Virus record (IMG/VR): IMGVR_UViG_3300031576_000212
Coordinates: 1 to 33,830 of that record
Source of the DNA: a virus
Length of the DNA stretch: 33,830 nucleotides
Strand: one strand, 5' to 3'
Part shown: positions 26,729 through 33,830 of the stretch, in pieces
How the letters are laid out: each line of letters starts with the position of its first letter
Numbering within the stretch: position 1 is the first letter of the stretch
Position numbers and translations under genes: made by a program
The notes under the pieces: generated by a model
Told to the model about the DNA's origin: nothing
Database searches by the model: none
Seen by the model: the letters and a program-made list of their open reading frames with translations, nothing else

Positions 26729-27025
26729 TTATCCGGCCTTTCGCCCCCTCGAACGCGGCCTGACCGCCGCCTCTGGCGCTTCCAGCGTCGCCGCCTCCGG
26801 CTCGTCCGCTTCTGGCTCTTCGTCTTCCTCGTATGGCGCCGGCTCGATCAGCGGCTCGCCACTGTGAAACTCCGCCTTGTTATTTCCGACCAGGTGCTGC
26901 GCCAACGCTCGGTTGTCTCCCACGTCCACGATGTCCCCCGGCCGGAAGACCGGCGGATCGCCCGTTCCCGGCTCGAAGACCGGCGGCTCCGCTATCGTCG
27001 TCGCCCGAAGAATGCGAATCTTCAT
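26729..27025 (-). CDS. Hypothetical acidic protein, head region
   Basis: 98 aa from the ATG at 27025, behind a strong GGAGGG site, so it is real even though the glycosyltransferase frame overlaps it by 146 bp. MKIRILRATTIAEPPVFEPGTG is followed by a degenerate repeat (PPVFxPG twice) and GDIVDVGDNRALAQHLVGNNKAEF. The second half is Glu/Pro-rich and probably disordered, ending in a basic RPRSRGRKAG. Small proteins of this kind next to connectors may be virion-associated. Function unknown. Confidence 0.65.
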   Translation of the reverse strand: MKIRILRATTIAEPPVFEPGTGDPPVFRPGDIVDVGDNRALAQHLVGNNKAEFHSGEPLIEPAPYEEDEEPEADEPEAATLEAPEAAVRPRSRGRKAG

Positions 27026-27716
27026 TCTTCCCTCCTATACGCTGTCTCGCGTTCTTGATTTCGTATCGCAGCCCCGTCGGCTCGATCTGATCACAGACAA
27101 TGGCCCCGTGGACGTACCACGAAAGCCCAGCCTTCTCAGCTTCGACCGCTAGTGCGTAGTCGTCTGTGCCGTCCTCCAGGCGGAAATACTCCCGGACCTC
27201 CCACGGCCCCTTGCTTGTCTGGAACGTCTTTACGGGCACCTCGATCTTTCGAATGCTTGACGTCCGGTACATCGTGAAACCAGTCCCGGTCATCCACACC
27301 TTATGTATCCGCCCGTCTTCCCACCCCCACCACGGCTTACCCGAGGCTTCCATGGTTACGATCGGCGCCGGGATGTTCTGCCTGGCCGGGTATACCCCGC
27401 CCAGGATGTCTATCTCGGGGTTCTGCTCCATCGTCTCCAACATTGTCTCGACGGCGCCGCCGGACAATGGGATCACGTCATCGTCCCAGAACATGAAGTA
27501 TTCCCACCCCTGGCCCTCGGCCGCGTTCCATGCGTAATTCCGCGCGTCCTGGATTCCATAGCCCACCACGAATACGAAGGCTTGGGCCTGGCCGAGCGGC
27601 ATTCCCGTGCTCAGCATCATCGCCTCGTGCTCCACTCGCAGTGTTCCAAGCGTGCAGATACCGATTGCGAGCTTGTTCGGGGCGTCCATGTCCCCACGCC
27701 GGAATATCCCGATCAT
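26880..27716 (-). CDS. Glycosyltransferase, GT-A-like
   Basis: 278 aa from the ATG at 27716 (ATGA overlap with the methyltransferase). KLAIGICTLGTLRVEHEAMM is the N-terminal strand, WEYFMFWDDDVIPLSGGAVETM holds the DxD-type metal site, and GGVYPARQNIPAP, VWMTGTGFTMYR and FRLEDGTDDYALAVEAEKAG are typical of small phage or family-2-like transferases. The last 48 residues overlap the next gene and are low in complexity, so the functional part is likely the first 230. Set between capsid and connector genes, it could glycosylate the capsid or tail. Donor and target are not visible. Confidence 0.75.
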   Translation of the reverse strand: MIGIFRRGDMDAPNKLAIGICTLGTLRVEHEAMMLSTGMPLGQAQAFVFVVGYGIQDARNYAWNAAEGQGWEYFMFWDDDVIPLSGGAVETMLETMEQNPEIDILGGVYPARQNIPAPIVTMEASGKPWWGWEDGRIHKVWMTGTGFTMYRTSSIRKIEVPVKTFQTSKGPWEVREYFRLEDGTDDYALAVEAEKAGLSWYVHGAIVCDQIEPTGLRYEIKNARQRIGGKNEDSHSSGDDDSGAAGLRAGNGRSAGLPAGGHRGRGRQPSVGAAPGRK

Positions 27717-28381
27717 GCCTGCTCCTTCCGCAGCCAGGTGTGCATGCTGAATAGGTGCCGCTTGGGCAGGGCTTCATCAACCCTGAACCGGGCGTCGTCA
27801 AACTCCCGCACTGCCTCCCACGGGCCAGGTCCATGTTCCGGATGTACAGGGTGACCGTTAAGGTTCGTATCCTCGACGACCATGTATTGGCCGGAAGTCA
27901 CGATGTCTTTGTAGACGTCCAGTTCCCTCGCCACGTGATCTTTTCGGTGATCTGAATCAAGCGACGCCATCACTTGCAGGCTCTCGCCAATTTGCGCAAT
28001 TTCCTCCCTTACGAGATCAGCCAGGGCGACGCTATCGCCCTCCAGGTAGATGATCCGCGGGTGCTCAGGGCGCCGGCTGCCTGGATTGATATCGATTGAG
28101 ACGACGCATCCCTTTCCGATCAGATCCATGCAGTGGGCGAAGAACATGGCGCTTCCGCCGTAATACGTCCCGGTCTCGATTAACACGTCCGGCCGGTTGC
28201 GGTGCAGGAGTTCCGCATAGATGAACAGGTCAGCCGGCCATTTAATCATGTTGTGGCCCATCCATTGCAGGCTCCACGTCCGCTTAGTCCAATAAAGGCG
28301 GTGGAAAGCGTTGACGATCGCCTCTTCGACCTCCGGGGCGGGGTACGTCACCCCGCCCCGGTTCGATACTTCGATCGTCAC
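27713..28381 (-). CDS. CmcI-type methyltransferase (cephalosporin hydroxylase family)
   Basis: 222 aa from a GTG at 28381, overlapping the capsid stop (TAGTG). The segments ETGTYYGGSAMFFA (SAM-binding loop), GCVVSIDIN, IYLEGDS, ASLDSDHRKDHVARELDVY and YMVVEDTNLNGHP...HGPGPWEAV are those of the CmcI/rhamnosyl O-methyltransferase family. Members methylate hydroxyls on small molecules or sugars. The gene directly precedes the glycosyltransferase, which suggests an O-methylated sugar on the virion; this is inferred. Confidence 0.82.
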   Translation of the reverse strand: MTIEVSNRGGVTYPAPEVEEAIVNAFHRLYWTKRTWSLQWMGHNMIKWPADLFIYAELLHRNRPDVLIETGTYYGGSAMFFAHCMDLIGKGCVVSIDINPGSRRPEHPRIIYLEGDSVALADLVREEIAQIGESLQVMASLDSDHRKDHVARELDVYKDIVTSGQYMVVEDTNLNGHPVHPEHGPGPWEAVREFDDARFRVDEALPKRHLFSMHTWLRKEQA

Positions 28382-29733
28382 TAGGTCGTCGCGTCCTTCA
28401 TCACGCTCCAGCTCTCCGCGTGCCGGACCTGGAAGTCGGCGAACATGAGCGCCACCAAGCGCACCACGCCGGCATTGCCGCCGGTGTACGGGTCGACCAG
28501 GATTTCCAGGTCGCTCCAAACGGCAACGATGCCTTCTTCCCAGTTCCCGAAGAAGATCGCCGAGCACGTGCTGACGGTCCCCTTCGTCAGGTCGCTGCGC
28601 ACTTGGTTCGTCACGAACGCCCGGTAACCGTTGAGCGGGGTCCCCGGGGTCGCTGGCGCCAGGTTCGCGGGATCCTGCCAGATGAAGAGCCCGGACGAGC
28701 TGACCCGCTCCGTGTTCTTCAGCTTGCCTCGGACCTTCGAGTTCGTGATGTAGGCCAGCCCGCCCATATCGGCGTTGGCGACGGCCACGTCCGTTTCCAA
28801 CTCCACGATGTGAGCCCACGTTGGCGCTGCGCCGTTCGTGCCGCCTGCGACGTCTCCAATACCGGATGTGTTGAACACGCCGGCTGGCTCCGCGCCTGAG
28901 CCCGACCCGTGGAGCACGGTCCGGTCAACCTCGACCGCCAGGTTACTTGCGAGGTCCTCGCGGATGAAGCGCTCCACGTCCATCGAGCCCTGAAGCAGCG
29001 TCTGGCGCGTGATGTCCGTGTAGCAGGCGAGTTGGCTTGGCGAGAATTTGACCTGTCCGAATGTCGCAACGCCCTCTGTCGGCGCGACGCCCTCAGACAC
29101 CCAGGCAGTGTTCGTTGTCGCCGCCGTGTGCTTTGGAAGAAGCAGGTCGCCGCGCAGGCCCGTAATGAACCGCACACCAGCCGCCCTGGTGACCATGCGG
29201 TTACGGAGTAGCTCGATAACTCCACCGTGCTCTACCTGGACGATGTCGGCGCCCTCCGTGCCGACGGTCAGGTCGCGCTGTTCCCCCATCATCACTTCAA
29301 ACGGGATGTGCGCGCTGCCCGGAGTGTTGGCCTTACCGGATCGCTTAGCGACCGCCTCGCTGACCTCCAGCTCCAACCGGGCATCCTTCTCGGAAATGAT
29401 GCCGGCTTTTGCCGCGATCAGACGGCGGATGCTGAACTTATTGATGTCGTCACGCGACATACCGATGTAGTTCGGCGCGTCCGACGGATGGGGCTTGATC
29501 GCCCGGTCCGGGGTTCCTGAGTTGGCCTCTTCGGCCATCCGCATCTCTTCCTCGTTGCGGATCTGATTCAACCGCTTCTGTACGTCAGCCATCACGCCGT
29601 CGTACTTCAACTGCTCGTCCGGTGTGAAGTCCCGGTCTTCTGCGTTCACGTCGGAGAGCATCGCTCCCGCTTCGTCCAGCAGCTTCTTCCGCTCCCGCTT
29701 CAAGGCGTCAACGTCGACGCTCTGTCGTGTCAT
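28381..29733 (-). CDS. Major capsid protein, HK97 fold
   Basis: 450 aa from the ATG at 29733, overlapping the protease stop (ATGA). Residues 1-110 are a helical N-terminal delta domain (LKRERKKLLDEAGAML ... EQLKYDGVMADVQKRLNQI), which acts as an internal scaffold and is removed by the protease. The rest is the HK97-type shell domain (AAGVRFITGLRGDLLLPKHT, GQVKFSPSQLACYTDITRQTLLQGSMDVERFI in the translation). About 400 copies form the head in this size class; that number is a family estimate. Confidence 0.93.
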   Translation of the reverse strand: MTRQSVDVDALKRERKKLLDEAGAMLSDVNAEDRDFTPDEQLKYDGVMADVQKRLNQIRNEEEMRMAEEANSGTPDRAIKPHPSDAPNYIGMSRDDINKFSIRRLIAAKAGIISEKDARLELEVSEAVAKRSGKANTPGSAHIPFEVMMGEQRDLTVGTEGADIVQVEHGGVIELLRNRMVTRAAGVRFITGLRGDLLLPKHTAATTNTAWVSEGVAPTEGVATFGQVKFSPSQLACYTDITRQTLLQGSMDVERFIREDLASNLAVEVDRTVLHGSGSGAEPAGVFNTSGIGDVAGGTNGAAPTWAHIVELETDVAVANADMGGLAYITNSKVRGKLKNTERVSSSGLFIWQDPANLAPATPGTPLNGYRAFVTNQVRSDLTKGTVSTCSAIFFGNWEEGIVAVWSDLEILVDPYTGGNAGVVRLVALMFADFQVRHAESWSVMKDATT

Positions 29734-30473
29734 TTCTCTTCTCCTTCTCCGTATTGCTTGCCGGCCTCCATCGCGAGACGCCATTGTTTGACGTTCATAC
29801 TTCGCGATTTGACCGAAACCTCTTCTTCCACCGAGTGGTCTTGCGCCGGCTCGGTGGGTTGCTCTTCTTCCGCCGAGTGGTCTTGCGCCGGCTCGGTGGG
29901 TTGCTCTTCTTCCGCCGAGTGGTCTTGCGCCGGCTCGGTGGTTATAGCCAGTGAAAGCGCCCGCGCGGACACGATCGTGTCCTTGTAGGCGGGAAAGACG
30001 ACGGGTCCAACGTCGAACAGCCGGACTTCTTTCAGCGTCCGCAGTCGCTGCCCGCCCTCTTCCGGCAGACTCCAATCGTCCTGAATGACCTGGAAGCTGA
30101 AGGACTGACTGACGACGTCGCCGCGCCTGATAAGCTCCAGGACATCGCGTCCGGGCTCCGTATTGGGCATCTTGACGCGCATATGAAGCCCCTTTTTGTC
30201 CTCTTCCAGCTGCAAAGTGCCGTTTCTGGTGGATCCTAGCACCTGATCCGGATTGTGGTTGAAGAGCGCGACGATAGCGGGGTTCTCGGCGATTGTCTTC
30301 GCGAAGGCGCCCGGCGCGATCTGTTCCACGAACCCGCCCAGATTCTCGGATTTTCGGTTAAAAACGGCAGCATAGCCGTCGATGACGCCCTCCGAATCGT
30401 CCGTCAGGCGCAATTCCAGCGGCATTGTCCGGCGTTCCGGCGGCTCTGTGAGTCGCTCTGCATCGTTTGTCAT
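29730..30473 (-). CDS. HK97-type prohead protease
   Basis: 247 aa from the ATG at 30473; a TTG one codon upstream is also in frame. The protease domain (residues 15-165) shows IDGYAAVFNRKSENLGGFVEQIAPGAF, then ALFNHNPDQVLG with the catalytic His, and RRGDVVSQSFSFQV with the catalytic Ser. It cuts capsid delta domains during maturation. The C-terminal part has a tandem 14-residue repeat (TEPAQDHSAEEEQP) before a basic helix (VKQWRLAMEAGKQYG). Family members often carry scaffold-like C-termini; the repeats are unusual. Confidence 0.9.
   Translation of the reverse strand: MTNDAERLTEPPERRTMPLELRLTDDSEGVIDGYAAVFNRKSENLGGFVEQIAPGAFAKTIAENPAIVALFNHNPDQVLGSTRNGTLQLEEDKKGLHMRVKMPNTEPGRDVLELIRRGDVVSQSFSFQVIQDDWSLPEEGGQRLRTLKEVRLFDVGPVVFPAYKDTIVSARALSLAITTEPAQDHSAEEEQPTEPAQDHSAEEEQPTEPAQDHSVEEEVSVKSRSMNVKQWRLAMEAGKQYGEGEEK
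29821..29941. repeat. 42-bp tandem repeat in the protease gene
   Basis: Two full copies (29821-29862, 29863-29904) and a partial third (to 29941), almost identical at the DNA level. Their translation is three acidic 14-residue units. Perfect DNA repeats suggest recent expansion. Confidence 0.9.
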
Positions 30474-30476
30474 CAA

Positions 30477-31739
30477 TCACCGTCCTTCCAGGAATTCGAC
30501 GACCGCGTCGATAGCATCTGACGCGGCAGGATCCACTTCCCGCACCTGAACGGGCACGGGCGCCGTATTCAGCGGCACGTAATAGCTATCCCCGTCCGTG
30601 ATGGGGTTCATGTTCTCCAGGCGCCGGATATCATTCGGACTCAGGGCCCCGAGAGACCACAGAGTGCGATAAAAGTTAGCCCTGGACGCGGCGTCGCCGC
30701 GCAAAAGCCCGTCCAATTTGTGCTCCACGAAGAACTGTGCTCGCTCTTCTGGTGGCATTAGCTGCTGCTGAATCGCCTGTTCCCAACGAACCGCCCAGGG
30801 TCGCACAGTGCTGACGACGTGGTCGATATTGGCCTGTTCTACGCTCGAATAGGACATCGAGCCCTGCGTTACAGCGATTTTGTGGGGTTGTACGCGGTAT
30901 AAACGCGCAATTTCGAGGACAGTGAAGCCTCTGGACTCAAGGAATTGGGCATCCTCCGGACTTACCATCGACTCTTTGACGCTCATGCCTTCTTCAAGGA
31001 TGGCTGTCCGCTGGGCATTGCTTACACCCGCCAGCGACCCCTCCAGGTCGGCTCTGAGTCGTTGATGTGCCGCCTCTGAGAGCTGGCCAGGATGCATAAA
31101 GTAGGCCGAAGGGCGCAATCCATGCGCGAAAAACCCGGCCCCGAACTGCTCCGCCGCGAGTCCCATGCCGATCGTCTCCCGCGCATAGCCGATCGGCGAA
31201 AGCCCCTGGATGCCGTTGGCCGACAGGCCCCAGATATGGAACATCCGGTTCGTTTGGATGCGTTTTGTTTCCCCGTAACTGGGCTGAACGTAGTATTCCA
31301 GCTCATTTGACGCCGTATTTCGCCTGAGCGAGACAGAAGATGGATGCAACGGCCACAGGTGACGGACACGGCCCATCCCATCATCCTCAATCTGCGCGAA
31401 GGCGTTGCCGTACGTAAGCAGATGGGCCGTCATCGTCTCCCGGAACACCATCGCTGACATCTCCGGGTTCGGCGCATCGTGCAAAATGCTGTACAGCGGG
31501 TGCTCTGGCGCGATTTCTTTGCCGTCTTCGATACGCCGATAGACCGCGAGAGGGAGGGACGATATGTCTTCGGTGATCACGCGGACGCAGGCCCACACCG
31601 CCATGAGCCGGAGCGCCGTATCCTCGTTCACGGGGACGCCGGCCTGGGCGATGTTGGCTCGATACAGATGCTGCAACAGCACGGAATAGTTGTACTGTCG
31701 CTCTTCAACCATCTTCTTGCCGAACGGCCATAGCTTCAT
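30477..31739 (-). CDS. Portal protein, HK97 type
   Basis: 420 aa from the ATG at 31739 (ATGA overlap with TerL). VNEDTALRLMAVWACVRVITEDISSLPLAVY and GNAFAQIE lie in the N-terminal half, followed by FHIWGLSANGIQGLSPIGYARETIGMGL and the long stem helices (IARLYRVQPHKI ... YSSVEQANIDHVVSTVRPW). These are the HK97-type portal hallmarks. The dodecamer forms the DNA channel at one head vertex and binds terminase. Confidence 0.93.
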   Translation of the reverse strand: MKLWPFGKKMVEERQYNYSVLLQHLYRANIAQAGVPVNEDTALRLMAVWACVRVITEDISSLPLAVYRRIEDGKEIAPEHPLYSILHDAPNPEMSAMVFRETMTAHLLTYGNAFAQIEDDGMGRVRHLWPLHPSSVSLRRNTASNELEYYVQPSYGETKRIQTNRMFHIWGLSANGIQGLSPIGYARETIGMGLAAEQFGAGFFAHGLRPSAYFMHPGQLSEAAHQRLRADLEGSLAGVSNAQRTAILEEGMSVKESMVSPEDAQFLESRGFTVLEIARLYRVQPHKIAVTQGSMSYSSVEQANIDHVVSTVRPWAVRWEQAIQQQLMPPEERAQFFVEHKLDGLLRGDAASRANFYRTLWSLGALSPNDIRRLENMNPITDGDSYYVPLNTAPVPVQVREVDPAASDAIDAVVEFLEGR

Positions 31740-33325
31740 ACGCTCAGCACTCCCCGCTCTTCGTAGACGGATGGCGTTACCAGATGCGCGCCGGCGGCGA
31801 TCGCATCTTCGCGCGCCTGCCAGGACAAGCAAGCGGCTATGGCCGCGTCAATCTTTAATGGCGAATCCGGCCGCTCTTTCTGGATCGTCCACATCAACAG
31901 GTCGTCGTCGTCCCGAAAGCCGTGCATCTGCTTGAATGAGTTGCTGATGGCGCCGATAAGGCGATGGTCTCCGTCGTGCGAGAGGTCTCCGCGGACTATC
32001 GCGACCCGGTATTGCGCGAGGGCGTGCGCCATCTTCCGATACGCCGTCGTCGCCCACGCGTAGACGACTTCTCCATATTGGCCTGCCCATTTCGCGAGGT
32101 ACGTGCCCCACTTGTAAGGGTCCGCGTACATCCTCCAGACCTTGAACCGCTCGAAGGCGTACGCGACCGTCTCATCCACGGCCGCGAAATCGATCTGCGG
32201 CTCCGGCCCAGCAGGTTCCCAGTAGCCGATCACCCACTGATAACCGGTCTCTACTTCCGTTCCGATCAGCGCCGTATGATCGCGGCTCAGTGATCCGTCA
32301 AAGCCCAGAGTCACCAGGGCGCCGGCCTGGGGCACATAATCAGCGCGCTTCAGTTCTTCAAAGCGGCGTACATCGAAGGGTTTATCCTCGAGCGCCGTGA
32401 TCTGGTTCAAGTAGAATCGCCGCGCCATCGCCGCTGTCGTTCGCGGGTCTCGGATCTCTGCCAGTAGCCGTTCCGGATCGATCCACTCGGAGTCCCCACG
32501 GGCGGTCACAATCCCGGCCCTCACTGCCGCGTCGTCATCAAGATCGAGGATTTCAGGCGCTTCGAGTGAGTCATAGAGAATATCGGTGCCGGCTGGAGAT
32601 TGCTGCATTTGCCGGTAGGCTTCCCAATCGTGCTCGGCGTCTGAGTCCTCGCCCGGTGCGTGCGCGTTTGAGATCGCCAAGACCCGCGACGCTCCGTCTC
32701 TCGACTTCGCCGCGTTCCTGGCGATTACCTTGCTCATTTCGTGGCCCTCATTCGGGCGGAGCCAGTGGTGTGTTTCGTTCTTCAGCACAAACGTAGCGCG
32801 GCCGCCTTCGAGCGCACGCGGCGAGCTAGTCACAGCCTCGATGCGCTTCCGCCCCCGCAGGCCGTAGATGATTTCTTTCCCGAGGTCGATCTCGTATCCG
32901 GCGATCGCTGCCGGCGACAGCATCCCGGGAAACAGCGTCATCGTATTGCGTGTCTGTTCGCGGGATACTGCGGCGGTTTGTATCCAGGCGGCTGAGTGCG
33001 GCATCGCGACCGGCTGGCTGCCATTCCAGTGAGAAAACCGACACGGCCCCACGAATTCGATGCAGCAGAGCGCCGCACCGAGCGGGTCCTTTCCGTGCCC
33101 CTTCATCCGCCGAAACATCCCGTACCTGTACACAAACCGGCCGGCGCGGTCGACGGCGTACCAGTTGAGCACGAACAGCGCCTGTTCATCGGTGAACCGC
33201 CACGGCTCCCCGGCTCGCGGGCCGTCCGGTTGTAGAAGATTCTCGGCCGCCCATCCCAGGATTTCCCACCCGAGCGTATGGCGTGGAACCTTTCGCGGTC
33301 CGATTCGCACTGCTGCCTGCTTCAA
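31736..33325 (-). CDS. Terminase large subunit
   Basis: 529 aa from a TTG at 33325 whose TTGA overlaps the TerS stop. The ATPase motif is RRMKGHGKDPLGA (a K-x-x-G-K-D/S variant of Walker A seen in phages of high-GC hosts). The nuclease domain is marked by LGFDGSLSRDHTAL (acidic residue), WRMYADPYKWGTYL and KIDAAIAACLSW (C-terminal acidic residue). It pumps DNA into the prohead and cuts it. Confidence 0.93.
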   Translation of the reverse strand: MKQAAVRIGPRKVPRHTLGWEILGWAAENLLQPDGPRAGEPWRFTDEQALFVLNWYAVDRAGRFVYRYGMFRRMKGHGKDPLGAALCCIEFVGPCRFSHWNGSQPVAMPHSAAWIQTAAVSREQTRNTMTLFPGMLSPAAIAGYEIDLGKEIIYGLRGRKRIEAVTSSPRALEGGRATFVLKNETHHWLRPNEGHEMSKVIARNAAKSRDGASRVLAISNAHAPGEDSDAEHDWEAYRQMQQSPAGTDILYDSLEAPEILDLDDDAAVRAGIVTARGDSEWIDPERLLAEIRDPRTTAAMARRFYLNQITALEDKPFDVRRFEELKRADYVPQAGALVTLGFDGSLSRDHTALIGTEVETGYQWVIGYWEPAGPEPQIDFAAVDETVAYAFERFKVWRMYADPYKWGTYLAKWAGQYGEVVYAWATTAYRKMAHALAQYRVAIVRGDLSHDGDHRLIGAISNSFKQMHGFRDDDDLLMWTIQKERPDSPLKIDAAIAACLSWQAREDAIAAGAHLVTPSVYEERGVLSV

Positions 33326-33759
33326 CGCCCACGCCCCGTGAGTCGCTTCTTGTAGTCCTGGATGGCCGTGATCCCCAGCTGCTCCTCATCGGGCGTGCTG
33401 TCCACGTACCTGATCCTCAGGTCCCGGAGCGCATCGGCCGTCGTGCCCATCACCTTCTCCCGTAACCGCAGCTCGCCGGCCACGCGCAGATCGCCAGCAT
33501 GGAAGGCGGCCGCCAGAAGTGCGGTATCGGTTGCAAACTGCCAGTCGGAGTCCTTCCACGAAACACAGTGCGGCATTCTGGAGATCGCAGCCCACCAGCT
33601 CTTTGTCGCCTTCGGCCATGGCATCCCGTTCGGTTGCCACCTGGGCAGCTTTGGCGCCCCATCGAATGGATGGTTCTGGACCTCCACCCAGTCGTGGACG
33701 TGCTTGTTTGGGTTGCGCCGCTCAGCGTCAGACTTGGGCTTGCGCCCCACGATCGCCAT
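33322..33759 (-). CDS. Terminase small subunit
   Basis: 145 aa from the ATG at 33759, with TAAGG upstream. It opens GRKPKSDAERRNPNKHVHDWVEV and contains KATKSWWAAISRMPHCVSWKDSDWQF ... ELRLREKVMGTTADALRDLRIRY in the translation, typical of P27-like TerS proteins. These recognise the packaging site and load the large subunit. It is the first structural gene after HNH across the sequence junction. Confidence 0.85.
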   Translation of the reverse strand: MAIVGRKPKSDAERRNPNKHVHDWVEVQNHPFDGAPKLPRWQPNGMPWPKATKSWWAAISRMPHCVSWKDSDWQFATDTALLAAAFHAGDLRVAGELRLREKVMGTTADALRDLRIRYVDSTPDEEQLGITAIQDYKKRLTGRGR

Positions 33760-33830
33760 CAGCCTTAAATCGCGAGATTCTCCATCGGTCGCGAAATCAT
33801 AAATACCCTCTGATGGGTTGGAGCGGTCTT
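33760..33830. other. Terminal intergenic stretch with TCGCGA pair and HNH tail
   Basis: Two TCGCGA palindromes lie at 33770-33775 and 33789-33794, 19 bp apart, next to the TerS start and close to the sequence junction. Downstream, the minus-strand TGA at about 33803 becomes the HNH stop once the ends are joined. The position beside terminase makes this a candidate packaging or TerS-binding site. Confidence 0.35.
33823..33830. repeat. 8-bp terminal direct repeat, right copy (GCGGTCTT)
   Basis: Identical to bases 1-8; see the left copy. The merged junction would read through HNH. Confidence 0.6.

Noticed and set aside
28381-30075. N-terminally extended capsid frame with GARPLGGRRATHRA repeats
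   Set aside because: The extension is the 42-bp protease repeat read in another frame; the capsid starts at the ATGA overlap at 29733.

Overview
The window looks like the whole genome of a small siphovirus (long non-contractile tail, HK97-type head) of roughly 60% G+C, rather than a piece of bacterial chromosome. Its first and last 8 bases are identical (GCGGTCTT). If the ends are joined through them, an HNH nuclease gene that runs off position 1 gains a sensible C-terminus and stop codon just upstream of the terminase small subunit. The map is therefore most likely circular or circularly closable, at about 33.82 kb. GTG and TTG starts, ATGA/GTGA overlaps between genes and purine-rich ribosome sites fit a high-GC bacterial host. 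Actinomycetota-like relatives are suggested by the style of TerS/TerL and of the regulator at 562-1026, but the host cannot be named from this sequence.

Layout. Almost everything is on the minus strand and reads leftward. From the right end: terminase small and large subunits, portal, prohead protease, capsid (33.8-28.4 kb); a sugar-modification pair (CmcI-type methyltransferase and GT-A-like glycosyltransferase, 28.4-26.9 kb) embedded in the head genes; head-tail connector genes, tail terminator, major tail protein, a tail chaperone pair joined by a -1 frameshift, tape measure, and then four large tail-tip and fibre proteins (27-13.6 kb). Next come small membrane proteins, two tandem Cys-containing paralogues, amidase endolysin, a zinc metalloprotease, a sigma-like protein and a holin (13.6-9.7 kb). 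A short plus-strand block (8.69-9.73 kb) carries an XRE-family repressor-like protein, a Cys-rich protein and a lipoprotein that resembles a lysogenic-conversion or superinfection-exclusion gene. It diverges from the early operon at a compact control region with back-to-back promoters and an array of short operators. The early operon (8.56-0.56 kb, minus) encodes a ribbon-helix-helix protein, several small zinc-binding proteins, RecT, a wrecked DNA methylase, a DnaD-like initiator, a DnaC-like helicase loader, a transglycosylase, a VRR-NUC nuclease and two probable transcription regulators. A promoter followed at once by a hairpin terminator (561-481) then leads into HNH and, across the junction, the late genes. 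This resembles an antitermination-controlled late promoter.

The most unusual part is a plus-strand, non-coding module inside the lysis region (about 11.97-12.36 kb), antisense to the surrounding operon. It contains a complete type I hammerhead self-cleaving ribozyme (12023-12097) and, 173 nt downstream on the same strand, a well-formed tRNA (12271-12351). The anticodon loop of that tRNA reads like tRNA-Pro(CGG) but is followed by a 9-nt insertion that base-pairs with it, turning the anticodon arm into one 11-bp hairpin. Each element is preceded by a near-identical sequence (CATGCTACAAT / CATGCTAAAAT) that can serve as an extended -10 promoter. I propose this ribozyme plus masked tRNA unit as the candidate undescribed system.

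No integrase, excisionase, partition system, lysis inhibitor or CRISPR array was recognised. How the phage would persist as a prophage, if it does, is not visible.
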